A program made the translations under genes and the position numbers. This document shows, piece after piece, positions 1-5,155 of a DNA stretch of 5,155 bases (position 1 is its first letter; each line of letters begins with the position of its first letter). Source of the stretch: Litoreibacter sp. (GTDB lineage Bacteria > Pseudomonadota > Alphaproteobacteria > Rhodobacterales > Rhodobacteraceae). The notes under the pieces are model-generated. The model made no database searches, had not been told where the DNA came from, and was given only the letters and a program-made list of their open reading frames with translations. The stretch is taken from positions 1 through 5,155 of the forward strand of contig JABDPP010000074.1 in NCBI GenBank assembly GCA_013042765.1. The letters are read 5' to 3'.

Positions 1-1320
1 GGCTTGGAGCGCGTAGCCGCCCGTGGCGCAGTACTGCAGGCACTGGTCGAACTCCTCCGGCGAGAGCTCAGCATAGGGGCCGGCCGTGTTGACCTCCGCA
101 TAAAGGTGGTTGGCGTCAAAGGGCCCTGCGGCTGCGCGGGCCAGAATGTGCTGGCACAACACATCGCGTGGCCCCCGTGGGCGCGGGGCGCCGTCGAGTT
201 CATGGGCACGCACCGCGTCGAGCGCGGCCTTGCATTCCACAATCTCGAACCGGTTTGCCGGAACAAGCAGCGCCTTGGAGGGGGCGTTGTAGCGGTGATT
301 GGCCCGACCGATGCGCTGGACCAGCCGCTTGACGTTCTTTGGAGCGCCAATCTGAATGACGAGATCGACATCGCCCCAGTCGATGCCCAGATCGAGGCTG
401 CCGGTGCACACGATCGCCTTCAGGCTGCCGTCGACCATAGCCTGTTCCACCTTGGCCCGTTGTTCCCTTGCGAGACTGCCGTGGTGAATGCCGATGGGAA
501 GCTCGTCGGTGTTTGCGAGCCAGAGATTATGGAAGAAAAGCTCCGCTTGGGCGCGTGTGTTGTGAAAGATCAGTGTGGTATTGTGCCGGCTTACCTGTTC
601 CAGCACGGCGGGGATCGCATATCTGCCGCCGCCGCCCGACCACGGCGGTGACGTCTTGGTCTCCAGCATCGAGATGTCCGGATCCGGTCCTGGATCGGCC
701 TCGATCAGCCGTGTTTCATCCGGGTGGCAGGCGAGAAACCGGGCGATTGCTGCGGGGTCCTCAACCGTCGCCGACAGGCCGACCCGGCGCATCTGCGGCG
801 CGAGGGTCTGCAATCTACTCAATCCGAGCATCAGCTGGTCGCCGCGTTTGGACTCTGCGAGTGCATGTATTTCGTCGACGATAACTCTCTGTAAACCTAA
901 GAAAATATTCTCCGCATCCTCGTAGCTCAGTAAGAGGGCAAGGCTTTCCGGGGTTGTCAGGAGGATTTGCGGAGGGTCCGCGCGCTGCCGTTTGCGTTGC
1001 GTCTGTGTGGTGTCGCCTGTCCGGTCTTCGATCCTGATATCCAGACCAATTTCTTCGACTGGGGTTCGAAGGTTGCGTTTGATGTCATTGGCCAGCGCTT
1101 TGAGTGGTGAGATATAGAGTGTGTGCAGCCCTGGGCGTGGGTTTTCATGCAAATCAACAAGGCTCGGAAGGAAGCCAGCAAGGGTCTTGCCGCCCCCGGT
1201 CGGTGCAATCAGGAGCAGGGACGGCACCCCGACGTGATCGAGAATTGCCCGCTGGTGCGTGTGGATTTCCCATCTGCGATCGGCGAACCAGTTTTCGAAG
1301 GGGGGCGGCAGAGATGTCAT
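1..1320 (-). CDS. Ligase-associated DEXH-box helicase (Lhr family), N-terminal 440 residues, truncated by window edge
   Basis: A superfamily 2 ATP-dependent DNA helicase of the Lhr-like group associated with a DNA ligase, expected to act in cytoplasmic DNA repair. Reading the minus strand by hand from ATG 1320 gives 440 codons with no stop before the window edge. Motifs seen in order: HQ at residues 22-23, Walker A APTGGGKT (39-46), motif Ia YISPLKALAND (69-79), TTPESL (122-127), DEIH (149-152), SAT (183-185), motif IV LIFHNTRAQAE (250-260), motif V around GSLDLGIDWGDVDL (307-320) and motif VI QRIGRANHR (335-343). The GSLDLGIDWG and KRLVQRIGRANHR stretches are typical of the ligase-associated subfamily rather than classical long Lhr. 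Family members are roughly 800 residues, so about half is missing, including most of the winged-helix and C-terminal region. Start: MTSLPPPFENWF matches the usual N-terminus of the family; no good Shine-Dalgarno is visible. An in-frame GTG at 1344 would add 8 residues. It follows a 130-bp gap and is probably transcribed separately from the pilus genes. Confidence 0.93.
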   Translation of the reverse strand, partial: MTSLPPPFENWFADRRWEIHTHQRAILDHVGVPSLLLIAPTGGGKTLAGFLPSLVDLHENPRPGLHTLYISPLKALANDIKRNLRTPVEEIGLDIRIEDRTGDTTQTQRKRQRADPPQILLTTPESLALLLSYEDAENIFLGLQRVIVDEIHALAESKRGDQLMLGLSRLQTLAPQMRRVGLSATVEDPAAIARFLACHPDETRLIEADPGPDPDISMLETKTSPPWSGGGGRYAIPAVLEQVSRHNTTLIFHNTRAQAELFFHNLWLANTDELPIGIHHGSLAREQRAKVEQAMVDGSLKAIVCTGSLDLGIDWGDVDLVIQIGAPKNVKRLVQRIGRANHRYNAPSKALLVPANRFEIVECKAALDAVRAHELDGAPRPRGPRDVLCQHILARAAAGPFDANHLYAEVNTAGPYAELSPEEFDQCLQYCATGGYALQA

Positions 1321-1450
1321 GTCAGAAACATAGACTATCCGCACGAAATATCATGTGCCGCTTGCAGACCTCGCGGAACTTCATCCTACGGGCAAACGAA
1401 AGCCACGCCCGAAAGGAAAACTCCCGGACGTGACCTTCGGTGCACTGCCC
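1321..1450 (-). other. Intergenic gap between AAA ATPase gene and helicase gene
   Basis: The 130 bp hold the hairpin at 1397-1439 close to the ATPase stop codon, and about 76 bp that should contain the helicase promoter. I see no convincing -35/-10 pair, no strong ribosome binding site before ATG 1320, and no alphaproteobacterial LexA box (GTTC-N7-GTTC). Small open frames crossing the gap on the plus strand have no coding support. Confidence 0.6.
1397..1439 (-). terminator. Strong hairpin after the ATPase gene, possible intrinsic terminator
   Basis: Read on the minus strand, arm CGAAGGTCACGTCCG (1439-1425) can pair with arm CGGGCGTGGCTTTCG (1411-1397) over 15 continuous base pairs, three of them G-U wobbles, around a 13-nt loop (1424-1412). 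The stem begins 11 nt after the ATPase TAG stop (1451-1453). Because the wobbles become A-C mismatches in plus-strand RNA, the structure is favoured only in the minus-strand transcript, as expected for the end of the pilus operon. The weak point is the tail: only TTT (1396-1394) follows the stem before GCCC, so it may be a weak terminator, an attenuator or an mRNA 3'-end stabiliser rather than a standard Rho-independent terminator. Confidence 0.55.
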
Positions 1451-2767
1451 CTAGTGTTTGATTTCCTCGTCCAAGACGTACATGTTCGCCCAGGCACGAT
1501 CGATGAGATCTGGTGTCATCTGGTAGGGAATACCTTCGTATTCACAGACGGCCATCATCTGATCGATCAGGAAGTTTGCGTGGTAGTTGGCAAACAGCAT
1601 GTCGATGGTTGGGTATTTCTTCTTGAGAAGATGGATCAGAGCATCTTCGTTCAACGGGACTTTCTTCTTCTTGGCGACCATGGCGAACACTTTCAGGAAC
1701 TCTTCCTGAGTGGGGCCGTCGATCTTGATCTTGAAGAAGATCCGGCGCAGGGCGGCGCCGTCAAACATCTCGTTTGGGTGGAAGTTGGTCGAGAAGATCA
1801 CAAGCGTGTCGAAGGGAACTTCGAACTTTTCGCCGGATTGCAGCGCAAGAATATCGTAGCCAGCTTCCATTGGAACAATCCAACGGTTGATCAGGGCCTG
1901 CGGCGGCTCCTCCTGACGGCCAAGGTCGTCCACGATGAATACGCCGCCGGTCGATTTCAGTTGCAGTGAGGCCTGGTAGGTCCTTGATGTTGCGTTATAA
2001 TTCAGATCGAGCATGCTCAGTGATAATTCACCACCGGTCATCACGGTGGGACGCTCGCACAGCAGGTAGCGCTTGTCGTATCGGTTGTCGGTCCGACGCA
2101 GCGAGGAGACTTGCAGATCATCGTCCTTTGCTACAAGCGTGTGGACAATCGGGTCATACAGCGTGACGACCTGACCGGCATATTCGATGCATTGTGGGAT
2201 GTAGATCTTGTCCCCCAACGCGTCCCGGATACCGTTCGAGATAGCGGATTTACCGTTGCCGGGCGGGCCATAAAGCAGAATCGAACGGCCCGAGCTGACC
2301 GCAGGTCCCAAGTGTTCGAGCAGATGTTCTGGTAGAATCAGGTGACCCATTGAGCCAAGAAGCCGGTCTTGTGTGATTTGGATATTACGAACCGACTGGC
2401 GTTGTACCTGTTCCTTATACATCTCCAGGGGTACCGGCAGCGCGCCGTAGTATTCGGACTGGCTGAGTGCATCGAGGGCGCGGGCCTTGCCGGAGTCTGA
2501 CAGCTGGAATGCCATTTCAGATCCCGATCCGGCATGCAGGGTACCTTGCGCTTCCATCAGTTTCTGTTCGCGGGCGATCTCGACGAGTTGCTGCGCCAAT
2601 GGCATCGTCAGACAAAGGGCTTCTGCAATCTCGCTGACGGTTTCGAGGTTCTTGCGGAACACTGTTTTCAACAGGATATCGCGCATCATAACGATGCTCA
2701 GGCCGGTGTCCTTAAGGTTTTTCGGCGGTGCTGGCGCGACAACGCCGGGGGTCGCATGCATGTTCAT
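1451..2767 (-). CDS. AAA-type P-loop ATPase with N-terminal winged-helix-like domain, Flp/Tad pilus associated
   Basis: A 438-residue soluble ATPase with no signal peptide or membrane segment. Residues about 22-100 look like a winged helix: helices around MMRDILLKTVF and VSEIAEAL, a third around LAQQLVEIAREQKLM, then a wing leading into FQLSDSGKARALDAL. A linker (101-160) leads to the ATPase core: Walker A GPPGNGKS (167-174), Walker B FIVDD (277-281), sensor-1-like IFSTN (324-328) and an ALRR arginine pair (341-342) placed like an arginine finger. Walker A and B are about 100 residues apart, longer than in a compact AAA domain, so there is an insertion. This resembles ATPases annotated as having chaperone-like activity and linked to Flp pilus assembly; it is not the TadA/CpaF secretion ATPase or TadZ. 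Start 2767 is favoured over Met3 (2761) because AAAGGG sits 8 nt upstream. It follows the prepilin peptidase by 83 bp on the same strand. A role in pilus assembly or its regulation is inference; the substrate is unknown. Confidence 0.85.
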   Translation of the reverse strand: MNMHATPGVVAPAPPKNLKDTGLSIVMMRDILLKTVFRKNLETVSEIAEALCLTMPLAQQLVEIAREQKLMEAQGTLHAGSGSEMAFQLSDSGKARALDALSQSEYYGALPVPLEMYKEQVQRQSVRNIQITQDRLLGSMGHLILPEHLLEHLGPAVSSGRSILLYGPPGNGKSAISNGIRDALGDKIYIPQCIEYAGQVVTLYDPIVHTLVAKDDDLQVSSLRRTDNRYDKRYLLCERPTVMTGGELSLSMLDLNYNATSRTYQASLQLKSTGGVFIVDDLGRQEEPPQALINRWIVPMEAGYDILALQSGEKFEVPFDTLVIFSTNFHPNEMFDGAALRRIFFKIKIDGPTQEEFLKVFAMVAKKKKVPLNEDALIHLLKKKYPTIDMLFANYHANFLIDQMMAVCEYEGIPYQMTPDLIDRAWANMYVLDEEIKH

Positions 2768-2775
2768 TGTTTCAG

Positions 2776-2781
2776 CCCTTT
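2776..2781 (-). promoter_or_regulatory. Ribosome binding site of the AAA ATPase gene
   Basis: AAAGGG on the minus strand lies 8 nt before ATG 2767 but 14 nt before the alternative ATG 2761 (the protein begins M-N-M), which favours the longer form. Confidence 0.6.
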
Positions 2782-2809
2782 ACGTGTTTGTTTCCGTATA
2801 GGCATCTTT

Positions 2810-2830
2810 TGCGGCAATTATTGGGCCGCA
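2810..2830 (-). other. Short inverted repeat in the gap between prepilin peptidase and ATPase genes
   Basis: The 83-bp gap 2768-2850 contains a perfect 6-bp inverted repeat TGCGGC / GCCGCA (2830-2825 and 2815-2810) around a 9-nt loop. In the minus-strand transcript it is followed by AAAAG, not a U-tract, so it is not an intrinsic terminator. It might be an intercistronic processing or stability element, or chance. No clear promoter is seen in the same gap. Confidence 0.3.
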
Positions 2831-2850
2831 TTTGGTCTTAAACCTGTGTT

Positions 2851-3345
2851 TTAGCCCGGAAATGCAGTCATAAACAGATAGGCGAGCAGGGTGATCGCAA
2901 GGGGATATCCCATGGGAAACTGCTTGTCCTGAGTCCAGCTTTCCCAGTCGGGGGTCAGCCGGCGAATAGGCGCCGTTCGCCGTGCGAGACGGTGCGAGGC
3001 AAAGCCCAGAAGAATGCAAATTGCCAGAAGCATGAGCGCAAAGCTCACATCTGAAGCGGCTATAAACGGCGCCATGGCGGCAGCAAATTTTGCATCGCCA
3101 GCGCCCAGCAATCCGGTCATGTTAAGAAGAAACCCGATCAACAGAACGACAAGGAAATGCGTCATCCGCAAGCCATATTCGGGCAGCGGAAAAACAATGA
3201 GGCCGATCAGAAGATAGACCGCCATCAAGCTCAAAACCGTCTTGTTGGGGATTTTCATGGTGCTCAGATCGCTTAAGGCCGCCCAGATTGCGATCGGGGT
3301 GACAAACGGCAAAAACCAGAGCGCGGCCGTGGCAGAGCTCTCCAT
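2851..3345 (-). CDS. cpaA: Prepilin peptidase, CpaA/TadV type (A24 family)
   Basis: An inner-membrane aspartic peptidase that cleaves the leader of Flp prepilin and TadE/TadF-type pseudopilins before pilus assembly. At 164 residues it is the short form that lacks the N-terminal methylase domain of PilD-type enzymes. About five hydrophobic segments are visible (roughly residues 6-24, 37-56, 63-82, 88-116 and 145-162). The two catalytic aspartates are present: D26 in ALSDLSTMKIPN and D84 in the GAGDAKF form of the GxGD motif. A cytoplasmic basic stretch (HRLARRTAPIRR, 118-129) precedes the last helix, and MGYPLA (145-150) matches the conserved late motif of the family. ATG 3345 begins 2 bp after the TAA stop of the upstream TPR gene and has no clear Shine-Dalgarno, so translation is probably coupled. 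The gene could equally be called tadV. Confidence 0.93.
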   Translation of the reverse strand: MESSATAALWFLPFVTPIAIWAALSDLSTMKIPNKTVLSLMAVYLLIGLIVFPLPEYGLRMTHFLVVLLIGFLLNMTGLLGAGDAKFAAAMAPFIAASDVSFALMLLAICILLGFASHRLARRTAPIRRLTPDWESWTQDKQFPMGYPLAITLLAYLFMTAFPG

Positions 3346-3347
3346 GA

Positions 3348-4196
3348 TTAGCCGTTATCAAGCTTGCGCAGGGATCTCACAGCGGCCTCGAAATGCTGCG
3401 GATGCGTTTCGATTGCCCGTTCCAGCAGGGTCTTGCCAATATCCAGATCACCTTGCTTAACAGCAGCCAGCGCCATCGTGTGGAGCAGCTGTGCCCGCTC
3501 AGACTGGGTAACCCGGATCAGGGGCAATGTGTAATTCTTCTGCGCACCGCGCGCGAGAACAAGGTTGTTCTTCGCGGTAAACAGCCGGGGATCATAAGTG
3601 ATCGCTTCGCTAAACAGTCTCTCTGCTTCGGCATATTTCCCGCGCGTCAGCTTGGAATAGCCCCAATTGTTGAGAACATTGCCCGGTTGTGTCGTCAGGT
3701 CCACGGCGGTCGCGTAGAAACTGTCCGCTTTTTTCCATTCCTTGTTGCTGTCGGCGATCATCGCCTCAAGGCGGTAGCGGTCAAAGTTTTCGACGGTGGG
3801 CGGAATACTGTCGAGGGTCGTTTCCGCCTTCTTCCATTCGCCGTTGCGGATCAGCGCATCTGCATAGGCAATCCTGTCTTCATTGGTCGCGTCTTCATGT
3901 TGGGCAACTCGCGACCATACAACTGCACCCTCCGTCGCCCGCCGCGCGCGGATCAAGGATTTGGCCAGACCGCGTTGCAGGTCCAGGCGCTCGGGGTTTT
4001 CGCTGGACGTGCGCTGGAAATAAGCGACCGCTTCGTCCGGATCGCTTGCTGTCAGCATGATGTCATTGAGATTTGACTCATCGATGACATTCACATTCTT
4101 GAGGGCTTGTTCAGCCTCGCTGTCTTCGGATTTCTCACATGCGGAGAGAACCACTGCACTCAATATGCACAGCATACCTGCTTTAAATTGGCGCAT
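3348..4196 (-). CDS. TPR lipoprotein, TadD-like pilus assembly protein (282 residues)
   Basis: An exported lipoprotein: basic n-region (MRQFK), hydrophobic core, then lipobox LSAC with the acylated cysteine at residue 20, followed by an acidic linker (EKSEDSEAEQ). Residue 21 is E rather than D, so the classical inner-membrane retention signal is absent and outer-membrane sorting is plausible. Degenerate TPR-type helix pairs cover about 56-133, 138-222 and 235-272; the clearest is NNWGYSKLTRGKYAEAERLF at 176-195. TadD proteins of Tad systems are TPR lipoproteins thought to help assemble or localise the outer-membrane secretin. By length this gene is closer to typical TadD (about 250 residues) than its upstream neighbour, but the neighbour holds the position right after tadC, so I assign no symbol. 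AAGGA lies 7 nt before ATG 4196. The gap to the upstream gene is 32 bp and to the downstream peptidase 2 bp. Confidence 0.88.
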   Translation of the reverse strand: MRQFKAGMLCILSAVVLSACEKSEDSEAEQALKNVNVIDESNLNDIMLTASDPDEAVAYFQRTSSENPERLDLQRGLAKSLIRARRATEGAVVWSRVAQHEDATNEDRIAYADALIRNGEWKKAETTLDSIPPTVENFDRYRLEAMIADSNKEWKKADSFYATAVDLTTQPGNVLNNWGYSKLTRGKYAEAERLFSEAITYDPRLFTAKNNLVLARGAQKNYTLPLIRVTQSERAQLLHTMALAAVKQGDLDIGKTLLERAIETHPQHFEAAVRSLRKLDNG

Positions 4197-4203
4197 TTTT
4201 GCG

Positions 4204-4208
4204 TCCTT
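4204..4208 (-). promoter_or_regulatory. Ribosome binding site of the 282-residue TPR lipoprotein gene
   Basis: AAGGA on the minus strand, 7 nt before ATG 4196, within the 32-bp gap after the preceding TPR gene. It supports the chosen start, as does the signal peptide beginning at that methionine. Confidence 0.6.
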
Positions 4209-4228
4209 TGCTGCTCTCTTGCTTCCGA

Positions 4229-4795
4229 TCAGGGTGTGCGCAGCAGGAGGTAGTCTCCGTTTCCGCGACGCACCAAGTCAAAAGCTTCTTTATTTTGATC
4301 ACCATCATAGGCTGGATTTTCGATTTTTTCGAGTGCACGGCGTAGGTTTTCGCGAATCTCGTCAGATTTGCCACTATCGAGCGCAAACGCGGTCCTGAAC
4401 ACGCGACTTGCTTCTGCAGCCTGGCCCTTCTCCATGAGAACTACGCCGAGATTGTTCCAGGCTGGCACGAAGGTTTGGTCTTCTTTGACGGCCCGCCGCA
4501 GCAGTTTCTCAGACTGGCCGAGACGGCCCAGCTTCAGGTTGGCTGATCCCATCGCGCTGAGAACATCGACGGTTGTCCCGCGTTCTCCGGCAGCCCGCAA
4601 ATAGGCCTTCAGGGCCAGTTCGTATTCACCGCTTGCCATCAAACGATGGCCGACGATCAAGCCGTCAACTGAATTGCGATCCGCAATCGCGCCATGGGGT
4701 GCAAAGGGATTGGCCCCATCTTCGAGAGACGAGGCCTTGTCCTGACAGGCAGTCAGGGAGAGGACGGTAATTAGTAAGCCCACCCATCGTCGCAT
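4229..4795 (-). CDS. TPR lipoprotein, TadD-like, directly downstream of tadC (188 residues)
   Basis: A small exported lipoprotein with signal peptide MRRWVGLLITVLSLTAC; lipobox LTAC places the acylated cysteine at residue 17, followed by Q, so outer-membrane sorting is likely. Three TPR-like helix pairs follow at about 42-72, 76-108 and 110-143; WNNLGVVLMEKGQAAEASRV (113-132) is the most canonical. The C-terminus is short and polar. The open frame extends to an ATG at 4819, but that start would overlap the end of tadC and put 8 extra residues (MVEVFHNT) ahead of the arginine-rich n-region; a GGAGGT at 4814-4809 lies upstream of ATG 4795, and the gap to tadC is then 4 bp. I therefore choose 4795. 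Its place right after tadC fits TadD of the classical tadZABCD order. With the next TPR gene it forms a tandem pair; the two are too different in sequence to look like a recent duplication. Confidence 0.87.
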   Translation of the reverse strand: MRRWVGLLITVLSLTACQDKASSLEDGANPFAPHGAIADRNSVDGLIVGHRLMASGEYELALKAYLRAAGERGTTVDVLSAMGSANLKLGRLGQSEKLLRRAVKEDQTFVPAWNNLGVVLMEKGQAAEASRVFRTAFALDSGKSDEIRENLRRALEKIENPAYDGDQNKEAFDLVRRGNGDYLLLRTP

Positions 4796-4799
4796 CGTA

Positions 4800-5155
4800 T
4801 TATGGAAGACCTCCACCATTGAGGTTCATGTAGATGCCGTAGATCGACGGCCCAATCAGGATAATCAGCAGGGGCGGCACAGTAAACATCATTGTCCCGA
4901 GCGTCAGCTTTGTCGGCAGCACGTTGGCTTTTTCCTCGGCCCGCATCACGCGCTTGTCGCGCATTTCTGACGCGTAGACCCGCAGCGCATCGGCGATCGA
5001 TGTACCGAAACTTGCCGACTGGACAAGCACCGTGACGAACGAGGCGACATCGGGAACGCCGGCGCGCTCCGCCATGTCCTTGAGAACTGTGACGCGTTCT
5101 TTACCGGCCTTCATCTCGTTCGCGACCATTTCGAACTCTTCTGCGAGGGCAGGGT
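4800..5155 (-). CDS. tadC: TadC, Flp/Tad pilus inner-membrane platform protein, C-terminal part only
   Basis: The reading frame is open to the right edge, giving the last 117 residues; complete TadC proteins are roughly 300-330 residues, so the start lies outside the window. TadC pairs with TadB as the T2SSF-type platform in the inner membrane, on which the TadA ATPase drives pilus assembly. Visible here is the second T2SSF half: EEFEMVANEMKAGKER (5-20), the strongly conserved VQSASFGTSIADALRVYASEMRDKR (44-68), then RAEEKANVLPTKLTLG (71-86) and a final hydrophobic segment TMMFTVPPLLIILIGPSIYG (87-106) anchoring the C-terminus. A methionine at 5129 is internal to the domain and is not the start. 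The TAA stop (4802-4800) is 4 bp from the next gene's start, indicating an operon. Confidence 0.93.
   Translation of the reverse strand, partial: PALAEEFEMVANEMKAGKERVTVLKDMAERAGVPDVASFVTVLVQSASFGTSIADALRVYASEMRDKRVMRAEEKANVLPTKLTLGTMMFTVPPLLIILIGPSIYGIYMNLNGGGLP
4809..4814 (-). promoter_or_regulatory. Ribosome binding site deciding the start of the 188-residue TPR gene
   Basis: GGAGGT on the minus strand lies inside the last codons of tadC (the GGG of its C-terminal NGGGLP), 13 nt before ATG 4795. The spacing is longer than ideal. The competing ATG 4819 lies upstream of this site and cannot use it. Confidence 0.5.

Noticed and set aside
4..651. Plus-strand open frame of 215 codons opposite the helicase gene
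   Set aside because: It is the antisense of the helicase motif V/VI region; the minus strand encodes clear conserved helicase motifs, and the plus-strand translation shows no recognisable domain.
1321..1344. In-frame GTG at 1344 as the helicase start
   Set aside because: It has no better ribosome binding site, and the family's N-terminal pattern begins at the ATG at 1320.
1366..1379. Possible LexA box upstream of the repair helicase
   Set aside because: GTTC is followed after 6-7 bases by GTCT/TCTG rather than GTTC, so the alphaproteobacterial GTTC-N7-GTTC pattern is not met.
1355..1969. Plus-strand open frame of 204 codons opposite the ATPase C-terminus and the intergenic gap
   Set aside because: It mirrors minus-strand ATPase codons; there is no convincing ribosome binding site or recognisable family.
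2836..2846. Possible CtrA-type or palindromic operator around GGTTTAAGACC
   Set aside because: No second TTAA at the right spacing, and the palindrome is short and imperfect; not above chance.
3393..4076. Plus-strand open frame of 227 codons opposite the 282-residue TPR gene
   Set aside because: Long antisense frames are common in GC-rich coding DNA; the minus strand has a signal peptide, lipobox and TPR repeats, the plus strand nothing comparable.
4796..4819. Upstream ATG at 4819 as the start of the 188-residue TPR lipoprotein
   Set aside because: It would overlap the end of tadC, displace the signal-peptide n-region and lie upstream of the GGAGGT at 4814-4809; ATG 4795 gives a standard lipoprotein signal.

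Overview
The window reads as an accessory-to-core junction in an alphaproteobacterium, most likely a Rhodobacteraceae/Roseobacter-type marine bacterium. This is inferred from the gene order and protein style (TadC, two TPR lipoproteins, CpaA/TadV peptidase, AAA ATPase) and the moderately high GC coding bias; no rRNA or other marker gene is present to confirm it. All six genes lie on the minus strand, so transcription runs from the right edge to the left. Apart from short gaps the window is fully coding.

Right to left: (1) 5155-4800 is the C-terminal third or so of TadC, an inner-membrane T2SSF-type platform protein of the Flp/Tad pilus machine. (2) 4795-4229 and (3) 4196-3348 are two consecutive TPR lipoproteins of the TadD kind, each with a clear lipobox. 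(4) 3345-2851 is a short prepilin peptidase (CpaA/TadV) with both catalytic aspartates. (5) 2767-1451 is a 438-residue P-loop ATPase with an N-terminal winged-helix-like domain, set off from the peptidase by 83 bp. A strand-specific 15-bp hairpin follows it at 1439-1397 and may end the operon. (6) 1320-1 is the N-terminal 440 residues of an Lhr-type DEXH helicase of the ligase-associated DNA-repair kind, running off the left edge.

Genes 1-4 are packed with gaps of 4, 32 and 2 bp and look like one operon serving Tad pilus assembly: TadC is the membrane platform, the TPR lipoproteins are probable outer-membrane assembly/pilotin factors, and the peptidase processes Flp prepilin and pseudopilins. 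The ATPase probably belongs to the same unit, but its exact job is unknown. It is the least understood gene here and the best candidate for new biology. The helicase is a separate function (DNA repair) and its neighbours should lie beyond the left edge.

I found no tRNA, rRNA, CRISPR array, insertion sequence, integrase, phage gene or long repeat. No gene-free stretch exceeds 130 bp. I do not see an obviously undescribed multi-gene system; the interest is in the ATPase, the twin TPR lipoproteins and the RNA hairpin.
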